From Collinsella sp. (GTDB lineage: Bacteria; Actinomycetota; Coriobacteriia; Coriobacteriales; Coriobacteriaceae), in assembly GCA_019414345.1 (NCBI GenBank), contig DXMF01000041.1, forward strand, positions 1-64,000: a stretch of 64,000 nt of DNA, read 5' to 3'. Below the pieces are notes generated by a model. That model was not told where the DNA came from. It made no database searches and saw only the letters and a program-made list of their open reading frames with translations. Positions 8,798-15,964 of this stretch are shown in pieces. Numbering within the stretch: position 1 is the stretch's first letter; the number at the start of each line of letters is the position of its first letter. The translations under genes were made by a program, and so were the position numbers.

Positions 8798-8948
8798 ACC
8801 ACGCCGCCAGCCTGGCGTGCCAGCCCTTCGACCTGTACCGCGTGCAGAAGATGGTCGAGGACGAACCGTGGCGCAGCTCCATGCGATCGAGCGGCATCGC
8901 CCTGAACATGTCGTCGAGCTTGTTCGGCAGCCACTCGTCGAGCACTAA
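8710..8948 (-). mobile_element. IS21-family istB remnant
   Basis: The minus strand reads VLDEWLPNKLDDMFRAMPLD, then RHGSSSTIFCTRYRSKGWHA and, after a one-base frameshift near 8815, AEAIMDRIVHGTVWLEMGD and SMRDIYG with a stop at 8710. This is the C-terminal half of the IstB helper ATPase (LDEWL, STIFC-Q-, WH-RL, DAI-DRI motifs). The 5' half, istA and terminal repeats are absent. It overlaps the end of the 7958 gene in antisense, which marks the insertion or deletion junction. Confidence 0.75.
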
Positions 8949-8997
8949 ATGGATAGCTCATTCTAAGCAGCAAAGAAAGTTCTTAGATATTATCGAA

Positions 8998-9017
8998 CAT
9001 AGAACGAATGTTCTATG
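8998..9017. promoter_or_regulatory. LexA-type operator (SOS box)
   Basis: CATAGAAC-GAAT-GTTCTATG is a perfect 8-bp-arm palindrome whose core, GAACN4GTTC, matches the LexA box of Gram-positive bacteria and actinobacteria. It overlaps the -35 region of the promoter below. LexA binding is inferred. Confidence 0.6.
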
Positions 9018-9039
9018 AAGGTATGATTACCTGGTAAAA
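9011..9039 (+). promoter_or_regulatory. Promoter of the small hydrophobic peptide
   Basis: TTCTAT (9011-9016), 17-bp spacer, TAAAAT (9034-9039). The -35 half is weak and sits inside the LexA-type palindrome, as expected for a repressed promoter. The predicted start near 9046 leaves a leader of about 55 nt. Confidence 0.45.
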
Positions 9040-9099
9040 TATTCCTAAGCGACCGGGTTGTACCTTCCGATTCCAGCGGGCTGGAAGGAGGGCGGAACC

Positions 9100-9180
9100 T
9101 TGAACAGGCTTACCATCTTGCTGCTTTCTGCAGCCACATTCGTGACTTCGGTCTCAGTGCTGATTCTGCTTTTGAAGTAG
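9100..9180 (+). CDS. 26-residue hydrophobic peptide, candidate SOS-induced toxin
   Basis: A near-consensus ribosome-binding site AAGGAGG (9085-9091) lies 8 bases before TTG 9100, which opens a 26-codon frame: NRLTILLLSAATFVTSVSV then LILLLK and a stop. The product would be one transmembrane helix with positive ends, like TisB-type or holin-like toxins. The start site was chosen from the ribosome-binding site. It lies downstream of a LexA-type box and just before copy 2 of the 54-nt stem-loop repeat. No antisense RNA promoter was identified. It could instead be a leader peptide or chance. Confidence 0.5.
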   Translation: MNRLTILLLSAATFVTSVSVLILLLK

Positions 9181-9215
9181 GGTGAGGTGGCACCTGCTTT
9201 TAGGGATACACCCGC

Positions 9216-9269
9216 CCTGCATGGCGGTTGTCTTGCGTGGGTACCACCCACCTTACAATCGTAAACAGG
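9216..9269. repeat. 54-nt stem-loop repeat, copy 2
   Basis: The same structure as 6030-6083, with inner stem GTGGGT/ACCCAC perfectly paired around ACC. It lies 35 bp after the hydrophobic peptide and about 115 bp before the AlbA_2 gene. The minus strand reads GGGTGGTACCCACG, which resembles a T-box antiterminator core, but no specifier stem was found. Confidence 0.6.
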
Positions 9270-9385
9270 GGGCGACCTCTGGGATTGGGCACTCGCGTGG
9301 CCAACAGCCTCGTGGGCGCTTCTGTTTTCGCGGTACAATGACTCTCCAGGTAAGCGATGGTATCTACGATAGGGAGGCGATGCGC

Positions 9386-10795
9386 ATGAACCTTGGGCCC
9401 GAGACCGAGTACGTAGAGCACAAGAAGTCGACTGGCGAGCACAGGGAGGCGTGCGAGTCCATCGCTTCTATGCTCAACAGGCACGGGCGCGGCATCGTCT
9501 ACTTTGGCGTGCGCAACGACGGCGAGGTTTTGGGCCAGGACGTCTCCGACGCGACCATTCGCGACCTGGGCGAGGAGATCGAGCGCAAGATAAGCCCCAA
9601 GATCCGTCCCGCCATCGACACGCTTCCGGTCGAGGGGTCCGACAGACAGTACATCCGCGTGGAATTCTCCGGCTCGGACGCTCCCTACTCCTGCGACGGC
9701 CGCTACCGCGTGCGCGTGAACGACCGCGACGTCCTTATGACCCCCGACGAGCTGGAGCGGGCCTTCGCCGAGCGCGCCAACCGACTTCACCCGTGGGACG
9801 AGCGGCCCTCCGAGCGGCCCGTCTCCGACGTCAACGAGGCGACGCTCAGGGCCTTCGTGGAGCGCGGCCGCGAGCGGGGCCGCATATCCTTCGAGTACGA
9901 GGACGCGTCCCGCACGCTCGCGAGGCTCGGTCTACTCACCGCAGACGGAGGGCTCACCAACGCGGCGGACGTTCTCTTCTGCGAGTCGCGCTACGTTCAG
10001 CTCAAGGCGGGGCTCTTCGCCAACGAGCGCCGAACCGAGGTGCTTGACATGCAGCACGAGCGGGGCGACCTCTTCCGCCTGGTCGACCGCGCTGAGCTGT
10101 TTATAATCTCCAACATCCGCCGCCGCTTCGTCTTCACCGGGGCCCGCACGCGCGAGGAGGTCCCCGAGATACCGCGCAAGGCCATCCGCGAGGCGCTACT
10201 CAACGCGTACGCGCACCGCGTGTGGTCGGACTACACCGGCTACGTACAGGTTGACGTCTACATGGACAAGGTGGACATCATCAGCCCGGGCTGGTTCATC
10301 CCCGGCCAGGAGCCCGAAGGCCACCTCGAGGGCGATGACACCTCCTCGGCCACGCGCAATCGCCTCATAGCATCGACCCTCTTCAAGTCCGGTGACATCG
10401 AGTCCTCGGGCCTGGGGATGCGCATGATGCGCGACCTCTGCGAGGAGGCCGGCGTCGGCCTCTCCTACGAGCACGTGACGTTCGGCGCGATGCTCACGTT
10501 CACGAGGCCCGACCCGTTCGCGGGGGCCGGCGCTGACGTGTCCGGCAATGTCCGGCAATGTCCGGCAATGTCCGGCAATGTCCGGGAGGGCGCCGAAGGG
10601 CTGCGGCCACGGGAGGCGGAGGCGCTCGCGCTTCTCGGATTCCGCAGCAGGATGACCGCAGCGGAGGTCGCGGCGGAGATGTCTCTGGGCGATCGGCAGG
10701 CACGCAGGATCCTCGCAAAGCTTGTTGAGGAGGGCCTCGCTCGAAAGGTCGGCTCATCTGTCAGTACGGCGTACGAGGTCGTGAAATCCGAATAG
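9386..10795 (+). CDS. AlbA_2/HATPase ATP-binding transcriptional regulator
   Basis: AGGGAGG at 9371-9377 places the start at ATG 9386. The 469-residue protein begins with an AlbA_2 domain (MNLGPETEYVEHKKS, GRGIVYFGVRNDGEVLGQ), has a GHKL/HATPase-like middle (AIREALLNAYAHRVWSDYTG, SGLGMRMMRDLCEEAGV) and ends with a winged helix (TAAEVAAEMSLGDRQARRIL). It is the divergent-AAA regulator family, found near mobile elements and defence genes. Between the ATPase and the winged helix lie four copies of a 10-bp repeat; because 10 is not a multiple of 3, loss or gain of a unit would shift the frame and remove the DNA-binding end. A decayed relative lies at 7633-7919. Confidence 0.8.
   Translation: MNLGPETEYVEHKKSTGEHREACESIASMLNRHGRGIVYFGVRNDGEVLGQDVSDATIRDLGEEIERKISPKIRPAIDTLPVEGSDRQYIRVEFSGSDAPYSCDGRYRVRVNDRDVLMTPDELERAFAERANRLHPWDERPSERPVSDVNEATLRAFVERGRERGRISFEYEDASRTLARLGLLTADGGLTNAADVLFCESRYVQLKAGLFANERRTEVLDMQHERGDLFRLVDRAELFIISNIRRRFVFTGARTREEVPEIPRKAIREALLNAYAHRVWSDYTGYVQVDVYMDKVDIISPGWFIPGQEPEGHLEGDDTSSATRNRLIASTLFKSGDIESSGLGMRMMRDLCEEAGVGLSYEHVTFGAMLTFTRPDPFAGAGADVSGNVRQCPAMSGNVREGAEGLRPREAEALALLGFRSRMTAAEVAAEMSLGDRQARRILAKLVEEGLARKVGSSVSTAYEVVKSE
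10539..10585 (+). repeat. Decamer tandem repeat inside the AlbA_2 gene
   Basis: TG followed by four perfect TCCGGCAATG units (10541-10580) and a partial fifth, TCCGG. Three units encode ten residues in three phases, so this is a simple-sequence contingency candidate. It is too short and direct for a CRISPR array. Confidence 0.9.
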
Positions 10796-10870
10796 TCGTG
10801 CATTGCCATGCTCGTGTTCATGGGCAGGGTGCAGAGTGTCGGTGCGTCTGTAGGAATGCGCTACTTGCTG

Positions 10871-10915
10871 AGCTGATGCGCGGCCATGCGCGGCCATGCG
10901 CGGCTATGCGCGCTA
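10871..10915. repeat. Second decamer tandem repeat
   Basis: CGGCCATGCG twice (10881-10900) then the variant CGGCTATGCG (10901-10910), ending at the stop of the IS256 remnant. The unit length equals that of the previous repeat but the sequence differs. The sequence between 10796 and 10870 shows no gene. Confidence 0.6.
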
Positions 10916-11213
10916 ATCGGCCATATCGTCTCGCGAGCGACCCTTTGCTGCCGGACGAACGGAATACAGCTGGTCGGCCTCGGCGTCCATCACTGCGTTC
11001 ACGACCTGCTCGGCGAGGCGCCTGAGCAGCTCCTGCATGTCGATGGCGCCGTCATCGAAACGGGGCATGGCGAGCATGTCCGGCGTCGGGTCTGATAAGA
11101 TTTCCATAGCGGTCCTCGTCCTTTCCTAGAACCTGTTGTGGTGATTTCAGATTCTAGTTCGAGGGCCGTTCTTCGTTAAGCGGCCGCTGGGGCGTCACCC
11201 TTACACCAACATT
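10913..11213 (-). mobile_element. IS256-family transposase 5' remnant with end sequence
   Basis: The minus strand from 11107 encodes MEILSDPTPDMLAMPRFDDG, then DMQELLRRLAEQVVNAVMDA and EADQLYSVRP before a stop at 10913. The LLRRLAEQ-NAVM-EAD pattern is the N-terminus of IS256/Mutator-type transposases. About 64 of some 400 residues remain. Upstream of the start, 11182-11213 (CGGCCGCTGGGGCGTCACCC, then TTACACC) resembles an IS256 end, reading GGGTGACGCC on the minus strand. The other end is missing. The stretch 11214-11353 shows no gene. Confidence 0.65.
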
Positions 11214-11353
11214 TTCGACGCGATCGCCGAATTCAAGCTGGGCGTGAGTATGTATCTTCTTGTGTCTTCGGTGTTCGCCTTATTTTAGCGGGGAGCGATT
11301 TGGCATTTGAAGATATGTATGTTTGGCTATCTTGACGAGGAAGATGGTGGGCA

Positions 11354-12577
11354 TTGGAAAACAACGATCAACGCTACAAGGTTATCGACCACGGTGACCT
11401 GATGGAGTTTCTTCAAGAGGATATGATTGACCAGCTTCGAGGGGAGGAAATGACCCTTGGCACCCTTTCGGGTGAGAATTTTTACACTCCTCGTAATAGC
11501 CTTCTAGAAGTCTGCCGAGAATATATTGAGCGGGATCCCCAAACTGACGCGTTTTTGATCCAGTATCCCCATGGGATTGTTCTTGAACAATCTAAGAGGA
11601 GATTTTTCTATCGAGGCGAAAAGCAGATTTACCCACGGTCTGAATCATCGCTCAAGAGAAAACTTCGACAGTTTAATAGTATTAAAGACCAAGAGCTGTA
11701 TCGTCTCGTGGCAGATATGCGGCTATTCGAGTTCAGCTGCTTTATTGATCAGTTTCAATCCGTGCAGGAATGGAACCGTTGCGATGTTCTTTATGAACTC
11801 TTGGGTCAGCATTACGGTTTGGAGACCAATTGGCTGGACGTGACGAATGAGTTCTCAACGGCGCTCTTTTTTGCAACTTGCGTTTGGGATAAAGGCCGCT
11901 GGCGTCCGCTTTCGCATCGGGACATCGAGCGAGATGAGTGTTCCAAATGGGGCGTTATTTATAGAAAGAGCGCTGCGCGTGTTGGACTGGACGAATGCAT
12001 GCACATGGGAAAGTACATTTATCACTTGCATGAACCGCGTCCACTGCTAAAGGATGTTGGGGGTAACATCCCCGTTCCAATTGGATACCAGCCTTTTGTT
12101 CGCAGCTCTATTCAGAGTGGTTACGCAATATATGACCGCGGAGCAATGCCGCTGCAGGAGGATCCTTCCTTTGAACAGTTTAGGTTTGAGCAGGACCCTG
12201 TTTTTTCCAAAGATGTTTTTGACATGATGAATGGTGGAGAAAGGATTTATCCGGATGAAAGCCTTACTGAGGCGCTTCCCATTGTTGGCTCAATTGCTTG
12301 CGCAACGTCATTTACCAAGGAAGATTTAAATTATGCCCTCGTAAGGAGCCATTATTATCGTGTCGAAGATTTTGGAGCAGCGCTAGCCGATTTATCTAAT
12401 TTTCGAGTGGATGGAAAGCCTATCGAGATTAAAACTGAACATCCCTGGAGTCTACCGCGTTACCTAAGAAGGCGGGTTGATCGTCTTGGTAAAACGGAGA
12501 GACGAATAATGGACAGCCTCCAGATGACAACTAGGCTGTCTTCAATGAGTCGAGGCCTTGGAATTTGGGCGCCATGA
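11354..12577 (+). CDS. FRG-domain protein
   Basis: A 407-residue protein with a probable TTG start. The FRG domain spans about residues 85-260: FFYRGEKQIYPRSESSL, then LLGQHYGLETNWLDVTNEFS and TALFFATC, matching the FRG consensus (FRG, HYGL-T-LLDxT, ALFFA). FRG proteins are widespread in bacteria and phages and are often located in defence islands; biochemical function is poorly known. The rest has no recognised domain. Codon use is AT-rich. A 47-codon frame follows immediately, and a truncated AbiH-like gene 185 bp later. Confidence 0.75.
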   Translation: MENNDQRYKVIDHGDLMEFLQEDMIDQLRGEEMTLGTLSGENFYTPRNSLLEVCREYIERDPQTDAFLIQYPHGIVLEQSKRRFFYRGEKQIYPRSESSLKRKLRQFNSIKDQELYRLVADMRLFEFSCFIDQFQSVQEWNRCDVLYELLGQHYGLETNWLDVTNEFSTALFFATCVWDKGRWRPLSHRDIERDECSKWGVIYRKSAARVGLDECMHMGKYIYHLHEPRPLLKDVGGNIPVPIGYQPFVRSSIQSGYAIYDRGAMPLQEDPSFEQFRFEQDPVFSKDVFDMMNGGERIYPDESLTEALPIVGSIACATSFTKEDLNYALVRSHYYRVEDFGAALADLSNFRVDGKPIEIKTEHPWSLPRYLRRRVDRLGKTERRIMDSLQMTTRLSSMSRGLGIWAP

Positions 12578-12721
12578 ATGCTTCCAGAATGCGAGTCGGA
12601 TTGGGGTGTCCTAGATATGGATCCCAGATTGATTGATGATGAGAACCACATGCTGTTTACGGATCGGTTCAACTCTCGCATGATGTACAGCACGATGACG
12701 GGGAAGCTAAGCCCATTTTAG
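12578..12721 (+). CDS. Small ORF directly after the FRG gene
   Basis: The ATG lies next to the FRG stop codon (ATGAATG). It encodes 47 residues including DMDPRLIDDENHMLFTDRFN and SRMMYSTMTG. It may be a coupled small protein, or a displaced C-terminus of an FRG homologue after a frameshift. No ribosome-binding site is evident. Unrecognised. Confidence 0.3.
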   Translation: MLPECESDWGVLDMDPRLIDDENHMLFTDRFNSRMMYSTMTGKLSPF

Positions 12722-12761
12722 GACGGAAACACTTCCTGTCCAATTAAGCCCGTCCGAACGT

Positions 12762-13502
12762 GTGGGGCACTTTCTCGCTTGTGAGTACCCTCAGGTCCTT
12801 AAGTATCCTGAGGGGCGGTTGTCTTCCATCCTCATGACGGAACTTGAGTGTATGGAACATTGCTTTAATTGCTATCTCAAAGATGAGGTTGCCCGCAAAG
12901 ATGGCGATTCGGATAATTCGGATAACTTAATACGTAAGCTGATTGAGCATGTTGTGGCGGCCGATGGTATGCCCGATGATGCGGTGACTGTTCTCAACTT
13001 TAACTACACGTCTCCATATCGGTGGCTTAAGCAGCAGTTTGAGGATGCCGATCTTGCCAATATCCACGGCACGCTTGATGGTGAAAGCATTTTTGGAATC
13101 GACGGTTCTGGCAATTTGGTTAATCGGGATATCCTCTCGTTTACCAAGACATATCGTGTGTTGAAATCTGCTCGAGGGATTCCAAGAGGCTCGATTGCTT
13201 ATCCTTCGCAAAGGGGAGGAGATGGTCTTAAAACATCTTCGATAGTCTTTTTTGGACATTCGCTTTCGCAGGCTGATTATTCGTACTTTGAGTCCATTTT
13301 TAGCACGGTGGATTTGTATAACGGGCATACTAGCCTGGTCTTCCTATACTCAAACTATGCCAAGGGTGTTCGCGAGTCAGAGGTGGCTAAGGTGCTCGCC
13401 CTCCTCGATTACTATGGCACTTCGCTTGGTATTGCAGGGCGTAGTAGCAATCTCTCACACAAGCTCATGCTGGAGGGCAGGCTCGTCGTTCGGGAGATTT
13501 AG
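12762..13502 (+). pseudogene. 5'-truncated AbiH-like abortive-infection gene
   Basis: The visible 246 residues show the C-terminal half of the AbiH family: VTVLNFNYTSPYRWLKQQF, ANIHGTLDG, IVFFGHSLSQADYSYFESIF and TSLVFLYSN. AbiH proteins normally begin with a NGFDL---G--T-Y--F motif about 100-150 residues before the NFNYT motif, and that part is absent. The GTG at 12762 has no ribosome-binding site. A 5' deletion is likely; a shortened but translated protein is possible. Confidence 0.65.
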
Positions 13503-13565
13503 GTCGATTAATTCGCTGCGGTTTTCTCGGAATCCAACTTTGGCTATAACGCGCTCGTCAGGCCG

Positions 13566-13616
13566 CCTCCATGTTATACTTGCCGTAAAAACTTTACGGC
13601 AAGTATAACATGGAGG
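13566..13616. promoter_or_regulatory. 24-bp-arm perfect palindrome covering promoter and RBS
   Basis: Left arm 13566-13589 and right arm 13593-13616 are exact reverse complements separated by AAC. The right arm contains TATAAC (13603-13608) and ends with the ribosome-binding site GGAGG (13612-13616). Transcripts reading in from upstream would fold the GGAGG into a long stem, while transcripts starting within or after the palindrome would not. It could also bind a dimeric regulator. Confidence 0.75.
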
Positions 13617-13621
13617 TCTCG

Positions 13622-14710
13622 ATGCTAACGCGTTTTGAGGTCGAGGGATTCCGAAACTTCTCCCATAGATTTACTTTCAATTTGACCGATGTCAGGGACT
13701 ATAGGTTCAACACGTCGGCCATTGAGGGGGGTATCGTCTCTTGCGGTCTTATCTACGGTAAAAACGCTGTCGGTAAAACTAATTTCTCCAATGCCTTGCT
13801 CGATATTTCGGCCAATGTGGGGCGCCGGACCTTCTATTCCAATAAAACTAATTATCTCAGCGCTGTTGATGGAGTCGCGTCAGCACGCTTTGCTTATACG
13901 TTCCGCTTTGGAAATGACGAAGTCGTTTATCGTTACGAAAAGACGGGGTTAACAGATTATCTCCGTGAGTCCGTGGCTGTTAATGGCAAGATAGCATTTG
14001 ATTATGATCACCGTGCAGGCAAAGTGGTCGATGGCGATTTGGCTTCCATTGGTGCTGATCGCCTGAATTGGGAGTTCAAATCTCCTGGCATTTCTGTTTT
14101 GGCATACGTGTGCAATAACATTCCTTTTGAAGAGACGATGCCTCTCTTTAGGCTGTATACGTTTGCACGCTCAATGGACGTCATTGGCGACGCATACATG
14201 AACGATCGAGGTCTTGTCACCACCATCGCCGAAAACGTTATTGCGGATGACTTAGTTTCTGAACTTCAAGATTTTTTGAATGCGTTTGGAATTCAGGAAC
14301 GCCTTACTGCGCGTGAAACGCCTTCGGGTGATATCGCTCTGTACTTCGAAAAAAGTCGGCTCATTCCATTTGCAGAAAACTGTTCTAGCGGCACTGTGGC
14401 GCTGCTGAGGCTGTTCAATTATTTCCATGCTACAAAGGCACCGTCTTTGCTTTTTGTCGACGAGTTCGATGCGTTCTATCATCACGATCTCGCCGAGAAG
14501 GTCGTTGACTATTTTAAGTCTCAGACTGGACGCCAAGTGCTTTGCGCATCGCATAATACGGACTTGTTCAGCAATAAAATTCTTAGGCCAGACTGTCTAT
14601 TCATTCTCTCGGATCACAACATTATTTCAGCAGCCAATGCAACAGATAGAGAGTTAAGGGAGGGCCATAACCTCGAAAAGCTCTATAAGGCTGGCGAATT
14701 CGATGTCTAG
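13622..14710 (+). CDS. AAA ATPase of a two-gene defence-like module
   Basis: GGAGG ends 5 bases before ATG 13622; the in-frame ATG at 13610 lies inside the palindrome. The 362-residue protein starts LTRFEVEGFRNFSHRFTF, has Walker A GLIYGKNAVGKTNFSNAL near residue 50, then CSSGTVALLRLFNYFH (ABC-type signature region), Walker B SLLFVDEFDAFYHHDL near 280 and an H-loop CASHNTDLFSN. This is the AAA_15/AAA_21 ABC-like class shared by OLD, AbiLi, RloC and PARIS AriA ATPases. It overlaps the next gene by 8 bases, so the products probably work together. The exact system is unassigned. Confidence 0.75.
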   Translation: MLTRFEVEGFRNFSHRFTFNLTDVRDYRFNTSAIEGGIVSCGLIYGKNAVGKTNFSNALLDISANVGRRTFYSNKTNYLSAVDGVASARFAYTFRFGNDEVVYRYEKTGLTDYLRESVAVNGKIAFDYDHRAGKVVDGDLASIGADRLNWEFKSPGISVLAYVCNNIPFEETMPLFRLYTFARSMDVIGDAYMNDRGLVTTIAENVIADDLVSELQDFLNAFGIQERLTARETPSGDIALYFEKSRLIPFAENCSSGTVALLRLFNYFHATKAPSLLFVDEFDAFYHHDLAEKVVDYFKSQTGRQVLCASHNTDLFSNKILRPDCLFILSDHNIISAANATDRELREGHNLEKLYKAGEFDV

Positions 14711-15458
14711 GAAGCAAGTTCTGCTTATCGTTGAGGGTGTAAAGCAAGAGGTGAAACTCTTCCATGCGCTCTTTGCGTGCTATGGCCTCGACTTCGGCTA
14801 TGAGATCGTTCCTTACAACACAAATATCTACGAGCTTTACGAAAGAATGTTTTCGGACGGCTTTCAGGATGACCTATCGCTTCTTGGCGTCCTTAAGGAA
14901 CGCGCCTCTCAAGAGGATAAGTGGCTATTTGACCAAGATTATTCGGATATCTTGTTGGTTTTCGACTATGAGCCCCAGGATAATAGATTCTCGCCTGGAC
15001 GGTTGGAGGAAATGCAGCGTTACTTTAACGAGAGCACAGACAATGGCAAGCTTTACGTTAACTATCCTATGGTTGAGGCATGTAAGCATTTTCTGAAAAT
15101 GCCCGACGTAGAATATCTAAACAGAACTGTTTCCCGTGAAGATGTTTTGAAATACAAGTCAATCGTTGGCAATGCTTCTAGGTATCAGAGTTTTGAGCGG
15201 CATTTTATTAGGCCTGACGTTGACGAAATGATTGTGCTTACTGCCATCAAGTCGCTTCGGTTGTGCGGCCATAACGGCGAGGCCGGTTATGGGTCTGAAT
15301 ATAGAGATCTTGACCATGAGACGATCGTGAAGACGCAAAACGATACTTTGCGTTTGGCTGATGAGGTATGGGTTCTAGGTACCTGCCTGTTATTTATTTT
15401 GGATTACTCAACTGGTCTTATTGATTTCGCGGGAATCGAGTCGAAGCTACTTGGTTAG
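14703..15458 (+). CDS. TOPRIM/RloB-like partner protein
   Basis: This 251-residue protein begins MSRKQVLLIVEGVKQEVKLF, a TOPRIM-like VEG-x-E start, followed by DILLVFDYEPQD near residue 80 (acidic DxD-like motif) and NYPMVEACKHF near 120. The order resembles RloB/AbiLii and AriB (DUF4435) proteins, which pair with ABC-like ATPases and act as toxins or nucleases. The start overlaps the ATPase stop codon. Catalysis is inferred; residues are not proven. It ends the island: core-type sequence begins after 15,900. Confidence 0.65.
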   Translation: MSRKQVLLIVEGVKQEVKLFHALFACYGLDFGYEIVPYNTNIYELYERMFSDGFQDDLSLLGVLKERASQEDKWLFDQDYSDILLVFDYEPQDNRFSPGRLEEMQRYFNESTDNGKLYVNYPMVEACKHFLKMPDVEYLNRTVSREDVLKYKSIVGNASRYQSFERHFIRPDVDEMIVLTAIKSLRLCGHNGEAGYGSEYRDLDHETIVKTQNDTLRLADEVWVLGTCLLFILDYSTGLIDFAGIESKLLG

Positions 15459-15935
15459 GCTTCTGGACGCCGCCAGTTCTGCCTAATGGGCTCAATGCGG
15501 AGTCGTTATTTCGAAGGTGTGGGGAAAATCGGAAACCATCGAGCGCAACCCGATTTTCGGTAACAAAACCGCAGGTCGCCGGAACTTAAAACAGGGGTAT
15601 GGTCAGGAGTAACTGACTGTTGGGGCGTTGTTCATTGGCGGCGTCCCGCCCGCCCTTCGTTGGCTATACGCGATGCGGCAACTCCAGCATGTGGCCGTCC
15701 TGCGCTTCATCGAGGCTCGGCATCGAGGCCTTCTAGGAAACGTCCGCGAGGCTCTGCTCAGGTCAATCTTTGCATGGGCGTATTCTTCGATTATGCAGCC
15801 AGGGTGATTCTCGTCTAGTAAAACTGGCTGCGAAGTGCTTATCGCTAGACATGTCTCAAGTGGCTCATTAGCTTCCACGCGTTTCTCTATCATGTAATCG
15901 CTACGTCATGCGGTTGCTCCGCATGGGTATCATGG
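15459..15935. other. Gap at the island's right boundary
   Basis: No convincing gene. An inverted repeat (GAAAATCGG 15524-15532 with CCGATTTTC 15550-15558) has no T-run. A minus-strand frame at 15603-15893 contains short protein-like pieces in two phases (LLDENHPGCIIEEYAHAKID; SLDEAQDGHMLELPHRV), perhaps a decayed small gene. The right end carries the upstream region of the LacI-type gene. Confidence 0.4.
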
Positions 15936-15949
15936 TGAAAGCGATTTCA
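15936..15949. promoter_or_regulatory. LacI-family operator before the repressor gene
   Basis: TGAAAGCGATTTCA shares the palindromic TGAAA-CGATT-CA frame with two sites upstream of the PTS gene, so the repressor probably regulates itself. Confidence 0.7.
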
Positions 15950-15964
15950 ATGACAGGGGTGCTC

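Noticed and set aside
10539..10915. CRISPR array
   Set aside because: The 10-bp units are directly adjacent without spacers and lie partly in coding sequence; no cas genes.
15603..15893. 96-codon minus-strand frame left of scrR
   Set aside because: Protein-like pieces are split between two phases and no start with a ribosome-binding site exists; kept only as a possible remnant in the gap entry.
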